From: UBA10646 sp046296295
GTDB taxonomy: Bacteria; Bacteroidota; Bacteroidia; Chitinophagales; Chitinophagaceae
DNA: 64,000 bases
Direction of reading: 5' to 3'
NCBI GenBank assembly: GCA_046296295.1
Contig: JBKBLG010000001.1
Span: 62,001-126,000 of the forward strand
Shown here: positions 36,507 through 44,289 of the stretch, piece after piece
How positions within the stretch are numbered: the stretch's first letter is position 1
Layout of the letters: the number at the start of each line of letters is the position of its first letter
Position numbers and translations under genes: made by a program
Notes under the pieces: model-generated
Told to the model about the DNA's origin: nothing
Seen by the model: the letters and a program-made list of their open reading frames with translations, nothing else
Database searches by the model: none

Positions 36507-37210
36507 AGCCTCTTTTTGAATTAGCCTGCTTTAGCGCAACTGCCGTTGAGCAAGCACAACAACTACCGATTGATAGAATAGAATTATGCAGCAGCTACCT
36601 AGAAGGAGGACTCACCCCTTCATATGGATTTTTATTAGAAGCGAATAAAATAAACAAATTAATAACCAACGTTATTGTAAGACCAAGATCAGGCAATTAT
36701 ATCTATAGTAATGTGGAGCAAAAAATCATCTTAAGAGATATCGAAACCATTATTAGCCTTGGCTACCATGGTGTTGTTGTTGGTGCCCTTACGGTAAATG
36801 ACCAACCAGATTACAAATTTTTAGAAGTTATTACTGAAAAATTTGCAGCACATAGTTGGCTTACTTTTCACCGAGCTTTCGATCATATTCCAGAGGCCAA
36901 AAAAGTAGAAGCAATAAAAAATCTCTCAGAAATTGGCTTCAATGCAGTGCTTACAAGCGGAGTACCCAACACTTCAGCAATTCTTGGCATCAATACAATC
37001 ACCACATTACAATCAATGCTTAGCACCAACAATCTTAGTCTTCAATTAGTTGCAGGTGGTGGTATTCACCACGCTCATGCTGCTAATTTGATACAACAAT
37101 CAGGTGTTAAGGCAATACATGGAGCCTGCTTACAAAAACCATTTACACCAGATTTCAGGGTTGATGTTACAGAGGTACAAGCTATACATAACAGCTTATT
37201 ACACCTTTAA
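36500..37210 (+). CDS. cutC: CutC family protein
   Basis: 236 residues, a TIM-barrel protein named for copper homeostasis, though its biochemical role is disputed. FELACFSA, IELCSSYLEGGLTPSYGF, VIVRPRSGNYIYSNVE, VVVGALTVN and WLTFHRAFDHIPEA match the family in order. Its ATG overlaps the end of the glycosylasparaginase gene by 7 bp, so the pair is translationally coupled. A repeat copy at 36787-36800 encodes LTVND where other CutC proteins have a variable loop. Confidence 0.93.
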   Translation: MVKPLFELACFSATAVEQAQQLPIDRIELCSSYLEGGLTPSYGFLLEANKINKLITNVIVRPRSGNYIYSNVEQKIILRDIETIISLGYHGVVVGALTVNDQPDYKFLEVITEKFAAHSWLTFHRAFDHIPEAKKVEAIKNLSEIGFNAVLTSGVPNTSAILGINTITTLQSMLSTNNLSLQLVAGGGIHHAHAANLIQQSGVKAIHGACLQKPFTPDFRVDVTEVQAIHNSLLHL

Positions 37211-37221
37211 TAAAATTACAA

Positions 37222-38379
37222 CTAGCGAAGTACAAAATCTTTCACATCAGCCAATTTTACAGTTTTCCCACTTAAAATCACCAATCTTTCAACCACATTC
37301 CTGAGTTCTCTAATGTTACCAGTATAGTGATGCGATTGCAGTGCCTTCAAGGCATCAGGTTCAATTTTTTTAACTGCCTGACCATATTCTTCAGCAATCT
37401 GAACTAAAAAGTGTTCCACAAGCATCGGTATATCCTCTTTCCTTTCGTTTAACGATGGTACGTGAATGAGTATCACCCCTAGCCTATGGTATAAATCTAG
37501 TCTAAAGTTTTTCGCCTCTACCTCTGCCATCAGGTCTTTGTTGGTAGCAGCTACTACCCTAACGTCTACAGTAATTTCTTTATCGCCACCAACTCTGGTA
37601 ATTTTTCCTTCCTGCAATGCCCTGAGCACTTTTGCCTGAGCCGATAGGCTCATATCGCCAATTTCATCTAGAAACAAGGTGCCACCATTGGCTTGCTCAA
37701 ACTTACCAATCCGTTGTTTCACAGCACTTGTAAATGCCCCCTTCTCATGCCCAAACAGTTCACTCTCAATTAACTCAGATGGAATGGCCGCACAGTTAAC
37801 TTCAATAATAGGTCCTTCTCTTCTATTGCTTTTTTCATGCAACCATCTTGCTACGAGCTCTTTACCTGAACCATTTTCTCCCGTTATTAATACCCTTGCA
37901 TCTGTAGGGGCAACCTTATCTATAGTGGCCTTAATTTGTTGTATGGCAGCACTTTCGCCAATAATAGCTTGCGTTTTGCTTACTTTACGTTTTAAAGTCT
38001 TAACATCTTTGGCAAGACTCGTTTTATCTGTAGCATTACGAATAGTAATCAGTAATCGATTTAAATCGGGTGGCTTGCTAATGTAGTCGAAGGCTCCTTT
38101 TTTCACGGCATCTACCGCAGTTTCAATATTACCATGCCCACTCACCATTATAATAGGTATATCAGCATTGAATTGAGTGGCTTCCGTTAAAAACTCAATA
38201 CCATCTTTTTTAGGCATTTTGATGTCGCATAGTACTACATCGTAAGCATTTTTTTGAAACAATTGCCAACCTTCTTCGCCATCGGCAGCAGTTTCTACTT
38301 TATAACCCTCCATCTGAAGGATGTCGACCAAACTATTACGAATGGCCCTTTCATCGTCTATCACTAAAATTTTATGCAT
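37222..38379 (-). CDS. NtrC-type response regulator without DNA-binding domain
   Basis: 385 residues from ATG 38379. The frame runs 39 bp further, but the receiver domain starts at MHKILVIDDE. The receiver has D52 (VLCDIKMP) as phosphoacceptor. The AAA+ domain has Walker A GENGSGKE (167-174), Walker B LFLDEIGD and ESELFGHEKGAFTSA. The sigma54-contacting loop reads GAFTSA where the consensus is GAFTGA. The protein ends just after the AAA+ helical subdomain (NIRELRNVVERLVIL...VKDFVLR) with no Fis-type helix-turn-helix. It may act from solution or on another target. No kinase gene is adjacent. Confidence 0.9.
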   Translation of the reverse strand: MHKILVIDDERAIRNSLVDILQMEGYKVETAADGEEGWQLFQKNAYDVVLCDIKMPKKDGIEFLTEATQFNADIPIIMVSGHGNIETAVDAVKKGAFDYISKPPDLNRLLITIRNATDKTSLAKDVKTLKRKVSKTQAIIGESAAIQQIKATIDKVAPTDARVLITGENGSGKELVARWLHEKSNRREGPIIEVNCAAIPSELIESELFGHEKGAFTSAVKQRIGKFEQANGGTLFLDEIGDMSLSAQAKVLRALQEGKITRVGGDKEITVDVRVVAATNKDLMAEVEAKNFRLDLYHRLGVILIHVPSLNERKEDIPMLVEHFLVQIAEEYGQAVKKIEPDALKALQSHHYTGNIRELRNVVERLVILSGKTVKLADVKDFVLR

Positions 38380-38423
38380 ACTACTCAAAAGTAAAAGAAA
38401 GCAATGTACCAAATGCATTACTA

Positions 38424-38437
38424 CCTTACGGTAAATG
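38424..38437 (-). repeat. iterated 14-bp word, intergenic copy
   Basis: CCTTACGGTAAATG, a perfect copy, lies in the divergent promoter region between the NtrC-type regulator and the dihydroorotase-like gene. Confidence 0.85.
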
Positions 38438-38471
38438 TTCTTGCAGATAACATAACCATAGCTATATGTCT

Positions 38472-38479
38472 TATCTTAG
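38472..38479 (+). promoter_or_regulatory. possible -7 element of the dihydroorotase-like operon
   Basis: TATCTTAG resembles the Bacteroidota -7 element TAnnTTTG and lies 21 bp before the ATG at 38501. A -33 TTG at proper spacing is not evident. Confidence 0.3.
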
Positions 38480-38500
38480 CCGCCAAAAGGTAACTACCAC

Positions 38501-39766
38501 ATGAATCTGCTGTTGCAACAGCTCACCCTCGTTACGGCTACCGATGTAGCAACTTCAACAGTTGATATTCGGCTCCAAAATGGCATTATAACAGCCATAG
38601 ATAGTACATTAACACCCGACCACGCAACCGAACAAGTGGTAAATATGCATGGTACTTTTGCCAGTAGTGGCTTTATAGATTTATTTGCACATGGTTGCGA
38701 ACCGGGTTTCGAACATTGCGAAACGCTTGAAAGTGTAGCTCGTAGTGCCGCCAGCGGCGGATTTACGCAAGTAGCTATCATTCCCAACACCAACCCCGTT
38801 ATAGACAATAAAAGCTTGGTTAATTTTATTACCCAGCAACCACAACTAGCTGCAAAGCTGTTGCCACTAGGTGCTTTAACCAAAGGTTGTGATGGTAAAG
38901 AATTGGCAGAAATGTACGATATGCATCAAGCAGGAGCAGTAGCATTTACTGATGGCTTAAAACCTATTCAAACACCGGGGCTAATGCTCAAAGCACTACA
39001 ATATGTGAAGGCTTTTAATGGTACTGTTGTACAAATGCCAATGGATCAAAGTATTGGCAAACATGGCCTCATGCACGAAGGTGTTACCAGCACTCGTATG
39101 GGCTTGCCGGGCATACCTACCTTGGCAGAAGTGCTATTAATTAAAAGAGATATTGATTTATTACGCTACACCGAAAGTAAGTTACACCTTACAGGTGTAA
39201 CCTCTGCAGAAGGTATGGCTATAATAGCCGCCGCCAAAAAAGAAGGACTTGCGGTTACTTGCAGCGTTACCCCTTGGCACTTAATGTACTGCGATGAAGA
39301 CCTGGCCAACTACGATACTAACTTGAAGTTACATACCCCGCTTCGTAGTAAAGCCGATAGAGATGCACTTCGCCTTGCGGTAAGTGAAGGTATAGTAGAT
39401 GCTATTGCCAGTCATCACATGCCGCATGATTGGGATGCCAAATACTGTGAATTTGAATATGCAAAAGCCGGGATGATTAGTTTACAATCGGCATACCCAT
39501 TGGTACATACCATATTACCAGAATTAACTCCGCAACAAATCGTACAACTTTTTAGTAGTAACCCAGCCAATATTCTTTCATTACCAGCATCAACGATTGC
39601 AATTGGTAACAAAGTATCCCTTACTTTTTTTCAACCGCAACAATCATTTACCGTAAGGGAAAGAGATAATACCAGCAAAAGCACAAACAGTAGTATTTTC
39701 AACTTACCGCTTAACGCTAAAATTGTTGGCACCTGCCACCTTGGTCGGTTATATTTGAACCCATAA
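38501..39766 (+). CDS. dihydroorotase homologue with altered active site
   Basis: 421 residues, an amidohydrolase of the multifunctional-type dihydroorotase family (VVNMHGTFASSGFIDLF, IPNTNPVIDN, ASGGF, SHHMPHDWDAKY). The metal motif DLHxHxRxPG reads DLFAHGCEPG (residues 60-69): the first histidine is Phe and the substrate arginine is Cys. The catalytic aspartate in 'TDHAPH' is histidine (SHHMPH). It is therefore probably not catalytic, like the non-catalytic partner dihydroorotases that pair with aspartate transcarbamoylase, or it has another function. DUF4199 and GT2 genes follow closely on the same strand. Confidence 0.8.
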   Translation: MNLLLQQLTLVTATDVATSTVDIRLQNGIITAIDSTLTPDHATEQVVNMHGTFASSGFIDLFAHGCEPGFEHCETLESVARSAASGGFTQVAIIPNTNPVIDNKSLVNFITQQPQLAAKLLPLGALTKGCDGKELAEMYDMHQAGAVAFTDGLKPIQTPGLMLKALQYVKAFNGTVVQMPMDQSIGKHGLMHEGVTSTRMGLPGIPTLAEVLLIKRDIDLLRYTESKLHLTGVTSAEGMAIIAAAKKEGLAVTCSVTPWHLMYCDEDLANYDTNLKLHTPLRSKADRDALRLAVSEGIVDAIASHHMPHDWDAKYCEFEYAKAGMISLQSAYPLVHTILPELTPQQIVQLFSSNPANILSLPASTIAIGNKVSLTFFQPQQSFTVRERDNTSKSTNSSIFNLPLNAKIVGTCHLGRLYLNP

Positions 39767-39777
39767 AATACTACACC

Positions 39778-40338
39778 ATGAACACATTAGAAACTACAAC
39801 CACCCCGTTGTTAGACATTAAAAAAGAAGGTCTAAAATTCGGCGGCATTTTAAGTGCTATTGCATTACTGATTATGTTTGGTAGCTGGGCAGCCGGTATC
39901 AACTCATTTAGCACAGTAACAATGGTTACTACCTTTGTTCCTTACATGATTATTTTGTTACTGGTAGGCGGTTTTGATGTTCGCAAACGCAATGGCGGAT
40001 ATTTAACTTTTAAAGAAGCTATCCAATATTCTTTTTTAGCTTATGTGGTGGTTGCAGTGGTAGTAGCGCTAGCTACTTATATTTTATACAACTTTATTGA
40101 TCCTGAGCTTACGCAAAAGTCGTTTGAACAAGGCATGAACTTCACCAGAAGCTTCATGGAAAAAATGGGTGCTAGTGAAGCTGATATTGAGAAGGCTATG
40201 GCCGATGCTGAAGCCAAAAAAGAAAGCAACACAAGTATTGGAACGATTCTTATGGGCACAGGCCTCGGCTTAATATGGGATTTTGTAAAAGCACTTTTAA
40301 TTAGCTTAGTGATTAGAAAAGAAAAGCCGTTGATGTAA
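39778..40338 (+). CDS. DUF4199 membrane protein
   Basis: 186 residues with membrane helices at about 24-42, 50-66, 85-108 and a last one near 160-178. LKFGGILSAIALLIMFG, the GGYLTFKEAIQYSFLAYVVV block and the C-terminal GLGLIWDFVKALLISLVIRKEK match DUF4199. A helical cytoplasmic or periplasmic loop between the third and fourth helices carries many E/K residues (MGASEADIEKAMADAEAKK). It lies 11 bp after the dihydroorotase-like gene and 19 bp before the GT2 gene, in one operon. Function unknown. Confidence 0.85.
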   Translation: MNTLETTTTPLLDIKKEGLKFGGILSAIALLIMFGSWAAGINSFSTVTMVTTFVPYMIILLLVGGFDVRKRNGGYLTFKEAIQYSFLAYVVVAVVVALATYILYNFIDPELTQKSFEQGMNFTRSFMEKMGASEADIEKAMADAEAKKESNTSIGTILMGTGLGLIWDFVKALLISLVIRKEKPLM

Positions 40339-40357
40339 TTCGCGGTATCAATTTTAT

Positions 40358-41302
40358 ATGGACTTATCTATTGTAATACCACTATACAACGAGGAAGAAT
40401 CTTTACCAGAGTTAACGCAGTGGATTGAACGCGTTGCTACTAGCCATCAATACAGCTACGAGATTATTCTGGTAGATGATGGCAGTACCGACCGTAGTTG
40501 GCAAATTGTGCAACAACTTTCACAACAAAATGCCAACATAAAAGGCATTAAGTTTCAGCGGAATTATGGCAAAAGTGCCGCTTTAAACGAAGGTTTTAAG
40601 GCGGCACAAGGTGAAGTTGTAATTACAATGGACGCCGATTTGCAAGATAGCCCCGATGAAATTCCGGAACTACGCCGCATGATTATTGAGGATAAGTTTG
40701 ATTTGGTAAGCGGATGGAAGAGAAAGCGTTACGACAATGCCATTACCAAAAACTTTCCATCTAAAATTTTTAATGCAGCAGCAAGGGCCAGCAGTGGTAT
40801 TTACCTACACGATTTTAACTGTGGGTTAAAAGCTTATCGCAAAAAAGTGGTAAAAAGTATTGAAGTGTATGGCGAAATGCACCGCTACATACCCGTGCTT
40901 GCCAAATGGTCAGGCTTTCGCCGTATCGGTGAAAAAGTAGTAGAACACAGAGCTAGAAAATACGGAACCACTAAATTTGGTTGGGAACGTTTTGTGAATG
41001 GTTTCTTAGACTTAGCAACCATTAGCTTTGTAAGTAAGTTCGGGAAAAGACCAATGCACTTTTTCGGCTTATACGGCACCCTCTTCTTCTTCCTTGGTAC
41101 TGCTTTTAGTATTTACCTCGGTGCAGCTAAAATTTTTATGGATGATTTTTCCGTCACCAATAAACCCATGTTTTACATTGCATTAACCACCATGATTATT
41201 GGTATGCAAATGTTTTTAGCTGGATTTGTAGCTGAATTGGTAGCACGTAATTCATCAGAAAGAAACGCTTACCTCATAGAAGAAAAGCTTGGCATTAGCT
41301 AA
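40358..41302 (+). CDS. family 2 glycosyltransferase with C-terminal membrane helices (DPM1/GtrB-like)
   Basis: 314 residues. The GT-A nucleotide-binding start is SIVIPLYNEEESLPEL with VDDGSTD, and the metal motif is MDADLQDSP. GLKAYRKKV, a RYIPVLAKWSGFRR block and the RKYGTTKFGWERFVNG segment are those of polyprenyl-phosphate glycosyltransferases. Two C-terminal helices (FGLYGTLFFFLGTAFSIYLG and MFYIALTTMIIGMQMFLAGF) anchor it in the inner membrane. It probably makes a polyprenyl-phosphate sugar for later transfer. It is the last gene of the dihydroorotase-like/DUF4199 operon and ends in a terminator hairpin. Confidence 0.93.
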   Translation: MDLSIVIPLYNEEESLPELTQWIERVATSHQYSYEIILVDDGSTDRSWQIVQQLSQQNANIKGIKFQRNYGKSAALNEGFKAAQGEVVITMDADLQDSPDEIPELRRMIIEDKFDLVSGWKRKRYDNAITKNFPSKIFNAAARASSGIYLHDFNCGLKAYRKKVVKSIEVYGEMHRYIPVLAKWSGFRRIGEKVVEHRARKYGTTKFGWERFVNGFLDLATISFVSKFGKRPMHFFGLYGTLFFFLGTAFSIYLGAAKIFMDDFSVTNKPMFYIALTTMIIGMQMFLAGFVAELVARNSSERNAYLIEEKLGIS

Positions 41303-41316
41303 GCTTTTCTTTTTAT
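41281..41316 (+). terminator. rho-independent terminator overlapping the GT2 stop
   Basis: AGAAAAGCTT (41281-41290) and AAGCTTTTCT (41301-41310) form a perfect 10-bp stem with a 10-base loop, followed by TTTTATT. The left arm lies inside the last codons of the GT2 gene. Confidence 0.75.
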
Positions 41317-41326
41317 TACAACACTT

Positions 41327-41881
41327 ATGAATTCGCCTATTGTTCCATTGCTGCAACCCTCTGAAATTGTTAATCTCGCTTTATTTCTAGAGCAACTTCC
41401 TACAGAGTTAACGCAATAGTATCAACCACATTCATTTACCGAAAGGCACCTACAATTTTTCTGCAATAATACACCCGTAAATATTGGTTTTATAAGTATA
41501 GACCCCCTTACGGGTAAAATTATTGGCTATGCAGCGTTGCTTACAGGTGGCAACCGTTATGATATTGCACGTTGGCAACAGTATCAATTTTCCTTTCATC
41601 CAACTACAGTGGCAAGCTATACACCGATGATAGCACACGCATATCAGGGAAATGGTTTGGCTAAAAAAAGGTTTCATGTTATTATTGCACACTTCAAAAA
41701 CGGCAAACTACTGTTTGTAAGTTGCTACTTTTGGAGTGGTGTAAATGCTGAAAATTAAAAGGGAATAAGTTTTTTCGAAAAAATCGGATTTGCCAATAAA
41801 CATTCTTTTGAATATCAGGGTCTACACTACGATTTAATGTATGTATGCTTGGTAATAAAATATGCATGCATTAAAAGTTGA
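41327..41881 (+). pseudogene. GNAT acetyltransferase pseudogene with two in-frame stops
   Basis: One frame from ATG 41327 to TGA 41879-41881 encodes a recognisable GNAT protein of about 184 codons, but it is cut by TAG after LEQLPTELTQ and by TAA at 41756-41758 after SGVNAEN. The surviving pieces read PHSFTERHLQ, GKIIGYAALLTGG, YTPMIAHAYQGNGLAKK and, after the second stop, KGISFFEKIGF. This is the order of GNAT beta-strands and the acetyl-CoA loop (the Gln/Gly motif is YQGNGLA). Two decayed copies of the iterated word are inside (41433-41446 with one change; about 41506 with an extra G). Confidence 0.8.
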
Positions 41882-41918
41882 ACTCAAACCAAATGATTTA
41901 TAACACCACTATACTTGT

Positions 41919-43091
41919 ATGCTCAAAAAGCCTAGTGCTATTATTATAGGACCTGCACATCCACTACGTGGAGGGCTCGCCTCTTTTAACGAACGCTTAG
42001 CTCGCCAATGGCAGCATCATGGTTATGATACTACTATTGTTACCTTTTCATTACAATATCCTAACTTTTTATTTCCAGGCACTACACAATATTCTTCAGA
42101 GCCGGCACCAACCGATATTAATATTAACGTTGACATCAACGCTATTAATCCGTTCAATTGGGTATTGGTTGGTAACAAACTTCGCCGCTTGAAAGCCGAT
42201 GTAATTATTGTACGTTATTGGTTACCCTTTATGGGGCCTTGCTTGGGAACTATTTTGAGACTTGCTAAATGGAACAAGCATACCAAAGTAATTTGTATCG
42301 CCGATAATATTATTCCGCACGAACGTCGTATTGGCGATAACTTATTCACGCATTATTTCGTTGGGCCTATTGATGGTTTTATCACAATGAGCCAAACGGT
42401 ATTGAACCAACTACCCAAATTTTCAAAAAAACCCGCACAACAAGTAGTACATCCGTTGTACGACAATTTTGGCGCTGCCGTTGATAAACAAACCGCCAGA
42501 AAACGATTAGGCATTAACGAAAACGAGAAGTTGATTTTATTCTTTGGCTTCATTAGGCATTATAAAGGACTCGACATTTTGTTCGATGCTATGAACCAAA
42601 TTAATCTTAAACACGCTGGTGTTCGGTTGTTAGTAGCAGGCGAATTTTATGAAGATAAGCAGAAATACATTAAGCAGATATACGATTTGAACATTGCCCA
42701 TTTACTGCACATGCGTACCGATTTTATCCCCGATAGTGAAGTACGCTACTACCTTTCAGCGGCCGATTTTGTAATTCAACCCTACCGCAATGCCACACAA
42801 AGCGGTGTTACCCCACTCGCCTATCATTTTGAAAAACCAATGTTGGTAACCAATGTTGGCGGCTTACCCGATATGGTTCCCGATGGCAAAGTGGGTGTAG
42901 TTGTAGAACCCAATGCCGCTGAAATTGCCAATGGCATCATGCGCTTGTATGGCATGGGCGAACAGCATTTTCTACCACATTTGCGAGCCGAAAAAAACAA
43001 GTATAGCTGGAAAGTACTTGTAAATACTATTGAAACTTTAGCATCGTTACCAAATACGCATCCTGCTACGGAGCTACCCTATTTACCGTAA
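41919..43091 (+). CDS. family 4 glycosyltransferase
   Basis: 390 residues with a GT-B fold. The N-terminal domain starts SAIIIGPAHPLRGGLASFNERLARQW. The C-terminal domain has LILFFGFIRHYKGLDILFDAM, LLVAGEFYEDK, and the donor-binding stretch FVIQPYRNATQSGVTPLAYHFEKPMLVTNVGGLPDMV. It likely adds a sugar to a surface glycan, with a GHMP sugar kinase next door. Its stop codon TAA (43089-43091) is built from the iterated word TATTTACCGTAAGG. Confidence 0.9.
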   Translation: MLKKPSAIIIGPAHPLRGGLASFNERLARQWQHHGYDTTIVTFSLQYPNFLFPGTTQYSSEPAPTDININVDINAINPFNWVLVGNKLRRLKADVIIVRYWLPFMGPCLGTILRLAKWNKHTKVICIADNIIPHERRIGDNLFTHYFVGPIDGFITMSQTVLNQLPKFSKKPAQQVVHPLYDNFGAAVDKQTARKRLGINENEKLILFFGFIRHYKGLDILFDAMNQINLKHAGVRLLVAGEFYEDKQKYIKQIYDLNIAHLLHMRTDFIPDSEVRYYLSAADFVIQPYRNATQSGVTPLAYHFEKPMLVTNVGGLPDMVPDGKVGVVVEPNAAEIANGIMRLYGMGEQHFLPHLRAEKNKYSWKVLVNTIETLASLPNTHPATELPYLP

Positions 43092-43117
43092 GGTGAATGG
43101 TACCCTTGCGGTAAATG
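43080..43117. repeat. close inverted pair of the 14-bp word at a gene end
   Basis: TATTTACCGTAAGG (43080-43093) and CCTTGCGGTAAATG (43104-43117) face each other 10 bp apart and can form a 13-bp stem with one mismatch (a G-T pair in RNA). The left copy supplies the stop codon of the GT4 gene. The loop is TGAATGGTAC, and no T-run follows. Confidence 0.88.
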
Positions 43118-43185
43118 TGATGACAATTTGGTAACACTTGTATTTTTTTGAGAGCAGCCTTAGATATTTACACAAAATTGTTCGT

Positions 43186-44208
43186 GTGATTTACAGAAGC
43201 AGAGCTCCATTACGCATTGGATTAGCAGGTGGCGGTACCGATGTTAGTCCGTACGCCGATACTTATGGTGGTGCCATTTTAAATGCTACAGTTAGCTTAT
43301 ATGCTCATGCAAGCATAGAACCTATTGAAGAAAATGGCATTATTATACAAGCCTTAGACCGCAAAGAAGAACAGCGTTTTGCATGGGCTAGCGAACTACC
43401 TATTAACGGAACACTCGATTTGTTGAAAGGCGTTTATAACCGCATTCAGAAAGATTATGGCTTGCCCCTAACATCGTTCAAACTAAGTACTTATGTAGAT
43501 GCACCTGCAGGAAGTGGCTTAGGTACTTCGAGTACGTTGGTGGTAGCTATTATTGGTGCATTTGCTGAAATGCTGAAACTACCCTTAGGTGAATATGATA
43601 TTGCACATTATGCCTACGAAATAGAACGCAACGATTTGAAGCTTGCCGGTGGCCGACAAGATCAATACGCAGCTACATTTGGTGGTGTTAACTTCATGGA
43701 GTTTTATACCAACGATAAAGTAATTGTGAACCCGTTGCGTATTCGACAAGATTATATTAACGAGCTTGAAAGTAATATGGTGTTGTACTTTACTGCAACC
43801 AGCCGAGAAAGTGCCACTATTATTAAAGAACAGCAGCACAATGTACAGTCCGATAACAAATCGAGCATTGAAGCCATGCACCAACTCAAGGAACAAGCTC
43901 GTATGATGAAGGAAGCTTTGCTGAAAGGTCGCTTACATGAAATTGGTGAAATTCTTGATTATGGTTTTGAGCAGAAACGTAAGATGGCTAAAAACATCAG
44001 CAATCAGCAAATTGAAACAATATACGAGGCTGCTAAAAAAAGTGGTGCTACGGGTGGTAAAATAAGCGGTGCTGGTGGTGGTGGTTTCATGATTTTTTAT
44101 TGCCCCGGTAATACCCGATACCGTGTAATGGAAACACTTCGCAGCTTTGGTGGCGAGGTGAAAAATTATCAATTTACCCAGCAAGGGTTGAGTACTTGGA
44201 GTGTGTAA
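43186..44208 (+). CDS. GHMP sugar kinase (HddA-like)
   Basis: About 340 residues if it starts at GTG 43186 (VIYRSRAPLRIG). Relatives of D-glycero-D-manno-heptose 7-phosphate kinase begin at this point, and the frame open to a TTG at 43138 adds unrelated residues. Motifs are RIGLAGGGTDVSPYAD, the ATP loop VDAPAGSGLGTSSTLVVA and GGKISGAGGGGFMIFYC. It phosphorylates a heptose phosphate or another sugar phosphate at C1 for activation. It pairs with the GT4 gene upstream. No GmhB or HddC homologue is visible in the window, so heptose specificity is inferred only from similarity. Confidence 0.87.
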   Translation: MIYRSRAPLRIGLAGGGTDVSPYADTYGGAILNATVSLYAHASIEPIEENGIIIQALDRKEEQRFAWASELPINGTLDLLKGVYNRIQKDYGLPLTSFKLSTYVDAPAGSGLGTSSTLVVAIIGAFAEMLKLPLGEYDIAHYAYEIERNDLKLAGGRQDQYAATFGGVNFMEFYTNDKVIVNPLRIRQDYINELESNMVLYFTATSRESATIIKEQQHNVQSDNKSSIEAMHQLKEQARMMKEALLKGRLHEIGEILDYGFEQKRKMAKNISNQQIETIYEAAKKSGATGGKISGAGGGGFMIFYCPGNTRYRVMETLRSFGGEVKNYQFTQQGLSTWSV

Positions 44209-44227
44209 GTTTTTTAGGAATATATCT

Positions 44228-44270
44228 TTAACTGTTATGGGGTTGCCTGCGGCAACCCCATAACAGTTAA
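44228..44270. terminator. perfect 20-bp inverted repeat, likely bidirectional terminator
   Basis: TTAACTGTTATGGGGTTGCC (44228-44247) and its exact complement (44251-44270) flank a TGC loop between the convergent sugar-kinase and trhO genes. It is the longest perfect hairpin I noticed in the window. The following sequence has only a weak T-run. A perfect iterated word follows at 44274-44287. Confidence 0.75.
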
Positions 44271-44273
44271 GTT

Positions 44274-44287
44274 CATTTACCGTAAGG
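44274..44287 (+). repeat. iterated 14-bp word, intergenic copy
   Basis: CATTTACCGTAAGG lies between the 20-bp hairpin and the trhO stop codon at 44290. Confidence 0.85.
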
Positions 44288-44289
44288 TA

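Noticed and set aside
41327..41881. Stop-codon readthrough or recoding in the GNAT gene
   Set aside because: Two different stops (TAG and TAA) occur without any selenocysteine- or pyrrolysine-type context. Simple decay is more likely.
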